Below, piece after piece: positions 25,104-33,973 of a DNA stretch of 64,000 nucleotides (its first letter is position 1; the number at the start of each line of letters is the position of its first letter). Both the position numbers and the translations under genes were made by a program. The DNA comes from Paenibacillus_AR mesotrionivorans. GTDB lineage: Bacteria > Bacillota > Bacilli > Paenibacillales > NBRC-103111. The stretch is taken from contig NZ_JBJURJ010000015.1 in assembly GCF_046098205.1 (NCBI RefSeq), positions 1-64,000 of the forward strand. Direction: 5' to 3'. The notes under the pieces were generated by a model, which was not told where the DNA came from, did not search any database, and saw only the letters and a list, made by a program, of their open reading frames with translations.

Positions 25104-25771
25104 GCCCCGCCTTCCCTCCCTGTTGACTCAATCACTGCCCTCCAAGCCTCCAGCACGGAGATCGGTGCTTTGCTGCTGGTTTCTCCGCCGCCCTCCCGGG
25201 TCCACAATGGCGGATAATAGGCGAAAACCTGTCCAGCCGCCAGCTGTGCCATATCCTTGCGCCAGTCATGCCAGCGGAACGTGCCGTAAAACTGCTCCAG
25301 ATCCCCCTCGGCCAGCCAGTTCAGGAAACCCGAATACCGCAGCTCCGTGGATTCCCATGCCAGGCTGTCCGGAGCCCAATAATGGATCAGGCCGTGGCCT
25401 CCGAATTTGCCCGTATCCAAAGCGAAAAATCCGCCTGCTGCATCATAGGCTGCCACCAGCATACCCTCCAAAGAGAGAAAAGGGCTTTCCTCCAAGCCGT
25501 TCCAACCGGCCAAGCTGCCGTATACATCGGGATGACCGGCACCCAGGAGAACCACCCAGCCATTGTCCCAAAGAATCCCGCCGGCCTCCAAAGCGACTGC
25601 CCCCAGATAGGACTTTGTGCTGACTTGCAAATGATACAAAGTTCTCTCTCCGGCTTCCCTGGAGGCCTTCAACACAACGGGGGCGTTGGTGCTGCCTTCC
25701 AAGAGTCCGAGTACCTCCTCCCACGCGTGGTGCTCGTGATCGATCAGGTCAAAGGCGCTTCGTCTGTTCAT
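25100..25771 (-). CDS. DUF2625 family protein
   Basis: A 223-residue protein matching the DUF2625 family: LYHLQVSTKSYLGAVALEAGGILWDNGWVVLLGAG, LPDVYGSLAGWN-like glycine patches and a strong aromatic C-terminal half (WAPDSLAWESTELRYSGFLNWL). The family has no established function. The start at 25771 lies after AGGAGGGACCC, an unusually good ribosome binding site; a longer frame from 25801 has none. It is co-transcribed with, and overlaps, the SUKH gene. The neighbouring SUKH and SUFU genes make a role in toxin immunity or stress possible. Confidence 0.8.
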   Translation of the reverse strand: MNRRSAFDLIDHEHHAWEEVLGLLEGSTNAPVVLKASREAGERTLYHLQVSTKSYLGAVALEAGGILWDNGWVVLLGAGHPDVYGSLAGWNGLEESPFLSLEGMLVAAYDAAGGFFALDTGKFGGHGLIHYWAPDSLAWESTELRYSGFLNWLAEGDLEQFYGTFRWHDWRKDMAQLAAGQVFAYYPPLWTREGGGETSSKAPISVLEAWRAVIESTGREGGA

Positions 25772-25979
25772 CGGGTCCCTCCTTTTTTGCATCTGCAGCA
25801 CCTGTTGGGCTGTTATACGTTTAGTGTAACATGAAACCGTGGGAGAGGCAGGAAAAGGCGGTCACCCTTGGCAAGCCGCAGACCGTGTTGGTTAACATAG
25901 GAAGAAGCAGGGTAATATCCCCAGGAGGTATCCATTTTGCGGACAAGCTGTACATACATTGATATTGGGAGGGAATAAA

Positions 25980-27044
25980 ATGAGCGAGGAAGAAGTGGAG
26001 GCAGCCGGTTGGGATGCCATTGAGGAGCAGATGAGGAGATTGTACGGACCCCAGGAGCCGAAGCATTATGCTGCTCTCTTGCCCTACATGCTGGGAGGCA
26101 AGGACCCGCTGAACGGGATCAGCGCCTATAAAGCGGAGCTGCCCTATCCCCATTGGCATTTTGTCACCTTCGGGTTCTCGGAATTGTATGAAAAGGAGTC
26201 CGATGACCCGGAATACAGCGGCTACGGCTTCGAGCTGACCTTCCGGCTGGTCCGTTCGGCGGACGAGCAGGAGCCTCCGGCCTGGGCCATGAGCCTGCTG
26301 CAGAACATGGCCAGGTATGTATTTTCCAGCGGGAATTTCTTTGCCTCCGGCCATCATCTGGATGCCAACGGACCGATCTGCCTGGGAGCGGATACCCGGC
26401 TGACGGCCTTGGCTTTTACCGATGATCCTGAGGTGCCGGCTATCGATACGCCTAATGGGCGGGTGGAGTTTCTGCAGATGGTGGGGATTACAGCCGATGA
26501 GCTGGAGGCCATGATGTCCTGGAACACCAATTCATTCCTCCAGTCTGCCCAGGAGGCGCTTCCCGGCTATATCACGGATTTATCCAGGGATTCACTGTTG
26601 CAAAAGCCCGGTATCGCCGAGGCGGTGCAGGAGGGGATTGAGCGTGACGGATCCAATACCGGTTTCTTCTATGTAGATCAGCTGGAATGGGAGCCGGGCA
26701 AAAGCCGGTTATTGAATAAGGCCCCGGCAGCCCTGATTATGGGGGCGAAGCAGGCCGGAACGGTGGCCAAGCTGCTGCGGGGGCGCCTGCCGAAGAACAA
26801 GGAGCTGACCCTCAACAGCCAGAATCTGGCGGTGATCCTCCAGCTGGGCGAGGAAACCGGCTATGAGGAGGGGGAGAAATTCGTCCGGATCAGCTTAAGC
26901 GAAGCTGCCGTTCAGGAGCTATCCACCACCCTCCGTCCTATAGAAGGGGAATACAAGCTGTTTACTGCTAAGAATCTGACCGTGCGGGTAAGAAAAACAT
27001 ATATCAAGGACCAGGACGGGAACGTGGTGGAAACCATCGGTTAA
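25980..27044 (+). CDS. Suppressor-of-fused (SUFU) domain protein
   Basis: A 354-residue protein with a bacterial SUFU domain: GWDAIEEQMRRLYGPQEPKHYA, LNGISAYKAELPYPHWHFVTFGFSELYEKE, the loop YSGYGFELTFRL, and LPAWAMSLLQNMARYVFSSGNFF-like core. Bacterial SUFU proteins, like SUKH proteins, are often found in polymorphic toxin immunity loci. It is divergent from the DUF2625/SUKH operon, with 208 bp between. ATG 25980 follows GGGAGGGA by five bases. The 3' third is family-variable and not assigned. Confidence 0.88.
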   Translation: MSEEEVEAAGWDAIEEQMRRLYGPQEPKHYAALLPYMLGGKDPLNGISAYKAELPYPHWHFVTFGFSELYEKESDDPEYSGYGFELTFRLVRSADEQEPPAWAMSLLQNMARYVFSSGNFFASGHHLDANGPICLGADTRLTALAFTDDPEVPAIDTPNGRVEFLQMVGITADELEAMMSWNTNSFLQSAQEALPGYITDLSRDSLLQKPGIAEAVQEGIERDGSNTGFFYVDQLEWEPGKSRLLNKAPAALIMGAKQAGTVAKLLRGRLPKNKELTLNSQNLAVILQLGEETGYEEGEKFVRISLSEAAVQELSTTLRPIEGEYKLFTAKNLTVRVRKTYIKDQDGNVVETIG

Positions 27045-27178
27045 AATGCGGGACCCTCGGAGCGCCTGTCTCCGGCTATTCATCTGTGCGGCCAGAATGA
27101 CTCCAATGGTGGAGGAGGCTGCTCAGAATCATAGCTGGAGGCGGCGCTTCTCTATGTGATAAATCTTCCAATTCACCA

Positions 27179-27207
27179 TTTTCAATTCTGATTTTATAGT
27201 ATATAAT
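27179..27207 (+). promoter_or_regulatory. Candidate promoter of the TPR regulator
   Basis: TATAAT at 27202-27207 sits 17 bp after a poor -35 (TTTTCA) in an AT-rich stretch (27165-27240) before the regulator gene. Weak -35 elements fit an activator- or autoregulated promoter, but this is inference. Confidence 0.35.
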
Positions 27208-27280
27208 CATAATGTATAAAAATCCCAGAAGTGTTGGATATAGTTTTATAGAAAGAACGAGTCCGTTTCAGAGGTGATCA

Positions 27281-28744
27281 ATGGGGATGCAGCTTTCCTT
27301 GGAAACCAGCAGCAGGCTTTATTCCAAAATTTCAGAGGAACTGAATAGACGCGGCCAGACCCTAAGCAGCGTGGCCTATAAAATCCCGGTAAACCTGCGT
27401 GTGCTTGAGGAAAGCATAAACCGTATGTCCAAGCCGGCTCCCCTGACGCTGTTGGATTCCATCGCCCGTATCCTCGGCCAACCCGAGGGGTGGCTGTATC
27501 CGGAATACATGAACGACTTTCTGTGTAACGGCAAAATGCAATGGCGGCGCATCAAGCCTTTTTTGCTGCGCTGTATGGATATCAACCGGACGGATTTGGT
27601 GCACCGGGTAATGAACCGTCTGATGGATGAGCCGCAGCACCTGCCGGCGGTGTTCAAGCTGGCGGAGGAGCTGTTTGGAAGCGGCCGTAAAACCGAGGCG
27701 GTCCCGCTGTACCGGTATGTGATTGAAACGGAGATCAAGCAGCATTCCGAACGTTTTGCCGTCAGCCATTACAGATGGTTCCGCGCCGAAATCAGCCAAG
27801 GCTTCGATCTGGACCGGTACCGTGAAGCGGCCATCCGCTTTGCGCCGCACCGCAGCCGTTTGCCGGAGCATGTCCAACTGGATGCGCTGCTCCATTTGGC
27901 CAATACCTATTTTATTATCCAGCGGTGGGATAAGGTTAACGAAATGGCGGAGGAAATGCTGTCACTGACCCTCCTGTGTGTGCATTTGGAATCCGAACGG
28001 AAGGAACGGGGGGCTCGAGAGGAAAGGTTATTTCCGGCTGAGCGGCCTCTTGTGGTGTATTACGGCCAGAGCTATCTGTTAAGGGGAAACGCTCTGGAGA
28101 AGCAGGGGCGGTATGAGGAGGCTTTTGCTTATTTGGGCCAATACCGTGACCTGAGCTGGTTTGATGATCTGGATGAGACCGGTAGGGCAGAGGTGCAGCG
28201 GCTGGCTGTTTTTGCCGAAGCCAACCGGCTGAATTTACATATCCTCCTGGGGAGATTTGAGTATCTGCTGGATTATGTGGAGTTTCTGAATGGACATGCT
28301 GACGAGAAAATTCCCGGTTTGCTTACGATTATTGAAGCGGCCATCCGATACGGTGAAAATGTGGATGATGTTTTTCCCTTTTTTAAGGAGGACGTACTGG
28401 CGTTGATGGAGGATTCTCCGGACAAGGAAAGCCGCGGGTACTATTCGCTTTCGTTCCGGCTGAACCGCCGCATCCAGCTTTTGTACGGCTTAGGTGTGTA
28501 CCACTTCCAGCAAGGGCTGATAGCGGAGGGAGTGGACTATCTGCTGTGGGCGTTACGCCAAGCTTTGGCTTCCCATAATGAGCATCTGGCTATGGCCTGC
28601 GCCGCCTGGTTCGAGAAATACCGCAGCATGGCCCACGATGTGCAGAAAGAAGAATTTGAATCCATCATGAAAGGAGTGATCCCCGATGCGAAAATGGATT
28701 TCCGTATTTCTTCTGGTACTGGTAGCAGTAAGCGCAGCAGGTGA
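27281..28744 (+). CDS. TPR-type transcriptional regulator, RRNPP-like
   Basis: A 487-residue protein. Residues 1-60 are a helix-turn-helix (SRLYSKISEELNRRGQTLSS..IPVNLRVLEESINRMSKPAP). The rest is all-helical TPR-like repeats rich in Trp, Tyr and Leu (LGSYLLRGNALEKQGRYEEAFAYLGQYRDL region), the arrangement of RRNPP regulators, whose TPR domain binds a short imported peptide (PlcR, NprR, AimR). Its last 59 bases overlap a short secreted-peptide gene in another frame. The ribosome binding site is AGAGGTGATCA. Target genes unknown; the following operons are candidates. Confidence 0.72.
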   Translation: MGMQLSLETSSRLYSKISEELNRRGQTLSSVAYKIPVNLRVLEESINRMSKPAPLTLLDSIARILGQPEGWLYPEYMNDFLCNGKMQWRRIKPFLLRCMDINRTDLVHRVMNRLMDEPQHLPAVFKLAEELFGSGRKTEAVPLYRYVIETEIKQHSERFAVSHYRWFRAEISQGFDLDRYREAAIRFAPHRSRLPEHVQLDALLHLANTYFIIQRWDKVNEMAEEMLSLTLLCVHLESERKERGAREERLFPAERPLVVYYGQSYLLRGNALEKQGRYEEAFAYLGQYRDLSWFDDLDETGRAEVQRLAVFAEANRLNLHILLGRFEYLLDYVEFLNGHADEKIPGLLTIIEAAIRYGENVDDVFPFFKEDVLALMEDSPDKESRGYYSLSFRLNRRIQLLYGLGVYHFQQGLIAEGVDYLLWALRQALASHNEHLAMACAAWFEKYRSMAHDVQKEEFESIMKGVIPDAKMDFRISSGTGSSKRSR

Positions 28745-28820
28745 GCTTTCGCTGGTTGGCCGCATCGCCCCGACCAAACCCGGCGTCATCCAACCGCTGT
28801 CCCATGGAGAAGGCGGCTGA
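28686..28820 (+). CDS. Candidate signalling pro-peptide gene (Phr-like)
   Basis: A 44-codon frame, offset from and overlapping the regulator's last 59 bases. It has an AGGAGTG site six bases upstream, MRKW, then a hydrophobic signal stretch (ISVFLLVLVAVSAAG, residues 5-19), then a soluble tail of about 25 residues ending LSHGEGG. That is the layout of Phr/PlcR-type pro-peptides, cut outside the cell to a short peptide that is re-imported. A strong terminator starts 16 bases after the stop. The mature peptide cannot be read from sequence alone; the C-terminal end is the likeliest source. Confidence 0.65.
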   Translation: MRKWISVFLLVLVAVSAAGELSLVGRIAPTKPGVIQPLSHGEGG

Positions 28821-28835
28821 TCGGGTAAGGCAGAG

Positions 28836-28865
28836 GACGCATCCGCACAAGGATGCGTCTTTTTT
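28836..28865 (+). terminator. Terminator closing the regulator/pro-peptide unit
   Basis: A perfect 9-bp stem (GACGCATCC with GGATGCGTC) around GCACAA is followed by six T residues. Confidence 0.93.
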
Positions 28866-28942
28866 GTGCTGTGGCTGCGCGGGGGGAGGGGGAGAGGCGG
28901 CTGACGGATGGAACCTGAGGTGGCTGAGCAGGTGAGCTGCGG

Positions 28943-29232
28943 TAAACAGAACTCAGGAGAACTTAGCGGTCGAAAAAGCGGGGGGCCGAGCGGCTAACGG
29001 AACTGAGGAGACCTTAGCGGTCGAAAAAGCGGGGGGCCGAGCGGCTAACGGAACTGAGGAGACCTTAGCGGTCGAAAAAGCGGGTTTTGAAATTCTAGCG
29101 GAACTAAGAAGCTCTTAGCCGGGGTTTTCCGTCCATTTGGACGCTGAATCTCCCTCTAAGAGCGGTTGAGTTCCGTTAGCCGGGAAAAAGGTTAGTTTTT
29201 GGCTTCTAAGAGCTTCTGAGTTCCGTTAGCCG
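28943..29232. repeat. Expanded 4+2 element of the 50-nt-period family, locus 5
   Basis: Direct copies of the GGAACT motif have GAACT at 28949, 29000, 29051 and 29101 (spacings 51, 51, 50). Inverse copies have AGTTC at 29169 and 29219 (spacing 50). The second and third direct units, including their spacers, are almost identical over about 51 bases, showing recent tandem duplication. Spacers carry a small AAAA..TTTT hairpin on the inverse side (AAAAAGGTTAGTTTTT). Confidence 0.85.
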
Positions 29233-29314
29233 CCGCAGTTGCTGTCCATCATCACCTTATCCACTTGGGAACCATCCTCCGTCTGCCCGCTTCCTAATTT
29301 CCTCATGTCTGCCC

Positions 29315-29402
29315 GCTCTCCACATCCAGATCATCGCGTCCTCCAGCTCCCCATCTCCGCTCTCCACATCCAGATCATCGCGTCCTTCAGCTCCCCATCT
29401 CC
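29315..29402. repeat. Two-copy 44-bp tandem repeat
   Basis: GCTCTCCACATCCAGATC starts at 29315 and again at 29359; the 44-base units differ at one or two positions. Neither strand shows a credible gene here. It lies between the 4+2 element and the two-component operon. Confidence 0.8.
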
Positions 29403-29543
29403 GCTCACCCTCCGACCGGAGAGGCACCGCATGGCGAAACAACGCGCCAAACATTCTTTTTCCGGCAGCCAAAGTAAATTCTCTGCCCCAAGATGGGTAT
29501 GCTATAATGGCTGTAAACGATTGCAGTCAACGGGGGGAGAAGG

Positions 29544-31076
29544 GTGTTCCGGATATTGCTAGTGGACGATGAGCAGATTGAACGGGACGGTGTGGCCCGG
29601 CTCCTGCGGAAGCACCAGTTTCCTTTCGAAATTCTCGAAGCGGAGAACGGGGAAGAGGCGCTGGCGCTGATGGAGCAGGAGCCGGTGGATATTTTGTTCA
29701 CCGACATCAAGATGCCTTTTATGGACGGGCTGGAGCTGAGCCATCAGGCCCGGGAGCGCTACGGCAGCCTGAAAATTATTATCTACAGCGCCTACGGTGA
29801 GTTCGCCTATGCCCAGCAGGCCATCGGGTACAATATTTTCGCGTATCTGCTGAAGCCGGTAGAGGTGGAGGAGTTCCTGCGGGTGTTCACCAATGTGAGC
29901 AAGCTCTGCCAGGAGGAGAAGGACCGGCAGGCGCAGGAGCAGCAGCTGCGTCTGGGCTACCAGAAGGGGATGGAATACGAGCGGGAGCGGATGCTGCTGG
30001 AGCTGGTCGGCGACGCTTTGCCGCGGGAGGGGGACGGGGCAGCTGGATTTTCCCTGGAGGGGCGGCTGGTTCAGCTGGTGCTGGTGGACTTCGGGCAGCG
30101 CTTCTTTGACCGCCACGGCCAGTTATTCCCTGAGGTGATTAAGCAGTGGGTGGGCCACGAGTTTGAATATATCAACCTGAATGAGAACCAAAGCCTGCTG
30201 TTTATTCTGCTTCCACCCGGCAGCCTGCCGGACGGGCAGCTGGGACCGCGGCTGAAGCAGGGCATAACAGACAGCTACGGCGAAAGGGTAGCCCTGGTAA
30301 TTGGACGCTGCCTGTCGGAGTCCGGACAGCTGAAGGATGAATACCGGCAGATGGAGGAGCTCCTGTCCAACCGGTTTTTCTATAAGGAAAGTGTTGTGTT
30401 CTATACGGACAGCGGCCAAGGGGGCAGCCATTCCGATACCTCCAGCGTCAGCGCCCTGATGGAGCCCTTGTATTGGCACTTGAACGCCAAGGATTATTAC
30501 AGCTTCCGCAAGGGGATGGAGCATTTTTTTCAGGTGATGGCCGACGGTCACGACCATTCCGCCGTCTACATCAAATACATGTGCATCGAGCTGACCAAGA
30601 AGCTGCTGGAGACCTGCGGCAAGGAGAGCCAAATCGACTTCCGGGCTTATGTGGAGGGGATTTTCTCCAGCCGATCCTTAAGCGATATGCGGGTTTTGGC
30701 AGAGGGCGTGTTCACCAAGCTGGGCATCGGCGAGGAAAGCGGTGGCCAGGAATATACCAAGAAGGTCATCAAGGATATTCTCCAGCTCATTGAGGAGCAT
30801 TATATGACGGATATCAGCCTGCAATGGATTGCCGATCAGGTGTTCCTGACCCAGACCTATGTGAGCCATCTGTTCAGCAAGGAGATGGGGCAAACGCTGG
30901 TGAAATATTTGACCGCAGTAAGAATGCGGAAGGCTGGGGAGGCCCTGCTGCGCACCAATCATACGATTGCCCATATCAGCGGGATGGTGGGGTATCCGAA
31001 TGATTCGTACTTCGGCAAAATCTTTAAGAACCATTTTGGCGTCAGCCCCGCCAAATACCGCGAGCAGTACGGCTGA
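29544..31076 (+). CDS. AraC-type response regulator (YesN-like)
   Basis: A 510-residue response regulator. Residues 1-120 are a CheY-like receiver with the acidic pocket (LLVDDEQ), phospho-accepting Asp in ILFTDIKMP (about residue 55) and KPVE (Lys about residue 104). The C terminus (about 405-510) is an AraC/XylS DNA-binding pair of helix-turn-helices (SLQWIADQVFLTQTYVSHLFSKEMGQTL; IAHISGMVGYPNDSYFGKIFKNHFGVSP). The middle is a variable helical region. The GTG start follows GGGGGGAGAAGG. It is three bases upstream of the sensor kinase, and probably regulates the adjacent sugar transporter. Confidence 0.94.
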   Translation: MFRILLVDDEQIERDGVARLLRKHQFPFEILEAENGEEALALMEQEPVDILFTDIKMPFMDGLELSHQARERYGSLKIIIYSAYGEFAYAQQAIGYNIFAYLLKPVEVEEFLRVFTNVSKLCQEEKDRQAQEQQLRLGYQKGMEYERERMLLELVGDALPREGDGAAGFSLEGRLVQLVLVDFGQRFFDRHGQLFPEVIKQWVGHEFEYINLNENQSLLFILLPPGSLPDGQLGPRLKQGITDSYGERVALVIGRCLSESGQLKDEYRQMEELLSNRFFYKESVVFYTDSGQGGSHSDTSSVSALMEPLYWHLNAKDYYSFRKGMEHFFQVMADGHDHSAVYIKYMCIELTKKLLETCGKESQIDFRAYVEGIFSSRSLSDMRVLAEGVFTKLGIGEESGGQEYTKKVIKDILQLIEEHYMTDISLQWIADQVFLTQTYVSHLFSKEMGQTLVKYLTAVRMRKAGEALLRTNHTIAHISGMVGYPNDSYFGKIFKNHFGVSPAKYREQYG

Positions 31077-31079
31077 TCC

Positions 31080-32843
31080 ATGAAAAAAACCAACCGGCTG
31101 ATCCACTATTTCCAGAATCTCCGTTTCCGGCAAAAGCTCATTGTCTCTTATCTGACCGTCAGCATTATCCCGCTGATTATGCTGGGCGCCTTCTCCTACA
31201 TGCAGGCCAATGGACTGCTGCTGAAGCAGGCCCGTCAGAATCTGGACAACTCCGTACGGCAGGCCACGGAGTCCATCAGCTACCGGACCCGGCAGTATGA
31301 GGCGATTATCAATTCCGTCACGCAGAATATTGTGTTCAAGCAAATTTTTAATGCGACCAGCGGAGATTTTACAGGCTTGTACCGGGATTATGTGGACCCG
31401 TTCTTCGGGAATATTCTCGATTTCAACCCGGACATCCTGCAGATTTCGGTATTTACCAACCGGACGGAGCTTCTGCGCGGGGAATATATTCTGCCGCTTC
31501 AATTAACGGACGCCCTGCTTTGGGCCAGGACAGCCGGTCAAGGGGAGCCGGACAAAACCCAATGGAGCGCCAACAACGGCAAGTTTTTCGCCACACGGAC
31601 CTTTACGGATACCGATAACAAACGGCCTGAAGGCCAATCCGCAGCCATTCTTTTCCTGAGTCTGGACGGAGACAGTCTGTTCAAGGGGCTGGAGGATGTG
31701 CAGGCTTCATCCTATGGGGTGCTGATTGTGAACCGGGAGGGGCAGCCGGTGCTGGCCAGGAATGTGGGGATGGAGGCGCTCCCGGGACAGGATGGGAAGC
31801 TGCTCACGGAATTAACCGGCAGCAACGGGTTCATCAAATACGGGCAGACCGAATACATGTATGTCCAGGGGGAAATTGCCGAAACCGGCTGGAGAGTATT
31901 CTATTTCACTCCCCGCAGCGGCTTGTCCGTGGATGTCCGGAGCATTGTCAAGGCGGCGGCGCTGATCATTGGCCTGTGTCTGCTTATTCTGCTGTTCATC
32001 ATCTCCCTGTTTTCCAGCACCTTCGTCAAGCGGATCACCCACCTGAATAAAACCATGATGATGGTCGAAAATGGCAACCTGAAGGTGTCCGTAGCCAGCT
32101 CCTCCACCGATGAGATCGGCCAGCTGACCAACCGGTTCAACCGGATGCTGGGTAACATCAATACCCTGATCGAAGAGGTGTACCAGAGCAAGATTATCCA
32201 GAAGGAAGCGGAGCTCAAGGCGCTGCAAACCCAGATCAACCCGCACTTCCTCTATAACACCCTGTCCATCATCAACTGGAAGGCACTGGAGATCGATGCC
32301 ATGGAGATCAGCCGCATCACCACCACCGTCTCCAAGTTTTACCGCACCGTGCTGAATAAGGGCAAGAATGTGATTGCCGTCAGCCAGGAGCTGGAGAATG
32401 CCAACGCCTACATGCAGATCCAACTGATCATGCATAACAACAGCTTCGATTTTGTCTGCCAGGTGGAGGAGGAGCTGCTGCATTACGATATGATCCATCT
32501 GATCTTCCAGCCGCTGCTGGAGAACGCCCTGGAGCATGGCATTGACCGGCTGCGCAAAAATACCCGGCGGGGCCTGGTGTCCCTGACCGGTCACCTAACC
32601 GAGGAGGGGCTGCTGCAATTTGTGATTGCGGACAACGGTCCCGGTATGGATGCGGAAACCCTGGAGCAGCTGTTAGCTCCCCATGCCCGGGGATACGGGC
32701 TGAAGAATGTCCATGACCGGATACAGATTCTGTTCGGAGCGGCGTATGGTCTGGTGATTACCAGCGACCCGGGCCAAGGGACACAGGTCACCGTCACCTT
32801 CCCTAAATTCCTGGTAGGCCCAGGCACCGAGCCTCCCCTTTAA
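31080..32843 (+). CDS. YesM-like sensor histidine kinase
   Basis: A 587-residue membrane kinase. Two membrane segments (about 20-40 and 290-315) flank an extracellular Cache-like sensor; a HAMP domain follows (ITHLNKTMMMVENGNLKVSV), then a His-kinase domain with the LytS/YehU-type phosphorylation motif QINPHFLYNTLSIINW (His near residue 391), N box PLLENALEHGID and G boxes ADNGPGMDAE and GYGLKNVHDRI. It is co-transcribed with the response regulator, whose target is most likely the transporter operon downstream. Ligand unknown. Confidence 0.95.
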   Translation: MKKTNRLIHYFQNLRFRQKLIVSYLTVSIIPLIMLGAFSYMQANGLLLKQARQNLDNSVRQATESISYRTRQYEAIINSVTQNIVFKQIFNATSGDFTGLYRDYVDPFFGNILDFNPDILQISVFTNRTELLRGEYILPLQLTDALLWARTAGQGEPDKTQWSANNGKFFATRTFTDTDNKRPEGQSAAILFLSLDGDSLFKGLEDVQASSYGVLIVNREGQPVLARNVGMEALPGQDGKLLTELTGSNGFIKYGQTEYMYVQGEIAETGWRVFYFTPRSGLSVDVRSIVKAAALIIGLCLLILLFIISLFSSTFVKRITHLNKTMMMVENGNLKVSVASSSTDEIGQLTNRFNRMLGNINTLIEEVYQSKIIQKEAELKALQTQINPHFLYNTLSIINWKALEIDAMEISRITTTVSKFYRTVLNKGKNVIAVSQELENANAYMQIQLIMHNNSFDFVCQVEEELLHYDMIHLIFQPLLENALEHGIDRLRKNTRRGLVSLTGHLTEEGLLQFVIADNGPGMDAETLEQLLAPHARGYGLKNVHDRIQILFGAAYGLVITSDPGQGTQVTVTFPKFLVGPGTEPPL

Positions 32844-32844
32844 A

Positions 32845-32883
32845 AAAAGTCTTCCCTGCATTCGGCAGCGGGAGGCTTTTTTT
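32845..32883 (+). terminator. Terminator after YesN/YesM operon
   Basis: An imperfect stem (AGTCTTCCCTGC with GCAGCGGGAGGCT) is followed by seven T residues. It separates the two-component genes from the transporter genes, which begin 190 bp later. Confidence 0.75.
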
Positions 32884-33031
32884 GCATGAAAACATACTTT
32901 GTAAGCGGATTCAATACCACAAAAAAGTGATGCTTATCGAAAAAATGTTGGATTTTTAGCCGGGAAACGAAATGTTACACTTTGGTTACAGCAAACAAGA
33001 CAACGCAAAAGAGAAAGGAGAGTTACCTTGC

Positions 33032-33949
33032 ATGCATCAGAAAAAAACGCCGCTGCTCAAGCTCATCCGCCGGGATAAGCTGCTGATACTGATGTTTTTG
33101 CCCGTATTCCTGTATTATTTCATCTTCTGCTATCTGCCGATGCCGGGTGTGATCATGGCCTTCAAGAATTTCACCCCCGGGAATGGCATCCTTGGCGGAG
33201 ATTGGGTGGGCATGAAGTGGTTCGTCCAGTTTGTGGAGTCCCGCTACTTCTGGCGGCTGATCCGTAACACGTTCCTGCTGGCCTTTTACCCGCTGGTATT
33301 CGGCTTCTGGGTGCCGATTGTATTCGCGTTATGCGTGGTGGAGATCAAGAATACGGCTCTGAAGAAATTCGCCCAGACCATTACCTATCTGCCTCACTTT
33401 ATCTCGACGGTGGTTATTGCGGGGATGATTATCAACTTCCTGTCCCCGGCCGACGGCATCGTCAACACCCTTTTGGTCAAAATGGGGATGGAAAAGATCA
33501 ACTTTATGATGGCGCCGGAATGGTTCCGCACCATCTTTACCGCCTCGGGCATCTGGCAGGGCTTCGGCTTCAGCTCGATTATCTACATCGCCGCCATTAT
33601 GGGCATTGACCAGGAGATGTACGATTCCGGCAAAATCGACGGTGTAAACAAGTTTCAGGAGGTATGGCATCTGACCCTGCCCAGCCTCAAGCCGACCATT
33701 GTGATTCTGCTGCTGCTGGCTATCGGGGGCATTATGAGCGTCAATTTCGAGAAGGTGTACCTGCTGTACAACGGAGCCACGTACGAAACCGCAGACGTGA
33801 TCTCCACCTATGTGTACCGTCAGGGCATCGAATCACAAAACTTCGGCTTTGCTACTGCTGTGGGCCTGTTCAACTCCGTGGTGGGCTTCGTGCTGGTGTT
33901 CCTGGCGAATACGGCCAGCCGCAAGTTCAACGATATGTCCCTATGGTAA
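33032..33949 (+). CDS. ABC sugar transporter permease, LplB type
   Basis: A 305-residue inner-membrane permease of the carbohydrate uptake-1 family. Six membrane segments are visible, with the EAA-loop region near residues 195-215 (YDSGKIDGVNKFQEVWHLTLPSLKPTI, read in two parts) that docks the ATPase. It pairs with the YtcP-type permease downstream. No ATPase gene is present, as usual for this family, which shares MsmX-like ATPases. ATG 33032 follows GGAGAG. The cargo is probably an oligosaccharide. Confidence 0.93.
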   Translation: MHQKKTPLLKLIRRDKLLILMFLPVFLYYFIFCYLPMPGVIMAFKNFTPGNGILGGDWVGMKWFVQFVESRYFWRLIRNTFLLAFYPLVFGFWVPIVFALCVVEIKNTALKKFAQTITYLPHFISTVVIAGMIINFLSPADGIVNTLLVKMGMEKINFMMAPEWFRTIFTASGIWQGFGFSSIIYIAAIMGIDQEMYDSGKIDGVNKFQEVWHLTLPSLKPTIVILLLLAIGGIMSVNFEKVYLLYNGATYETADVISTYVYRQGIESQNFGFATAVGLFNSVVGFVLVFLANTASRKFNDMSLW

Positions 33950-33973
33950 AACCGAGGAGATGGGGAGGACACC

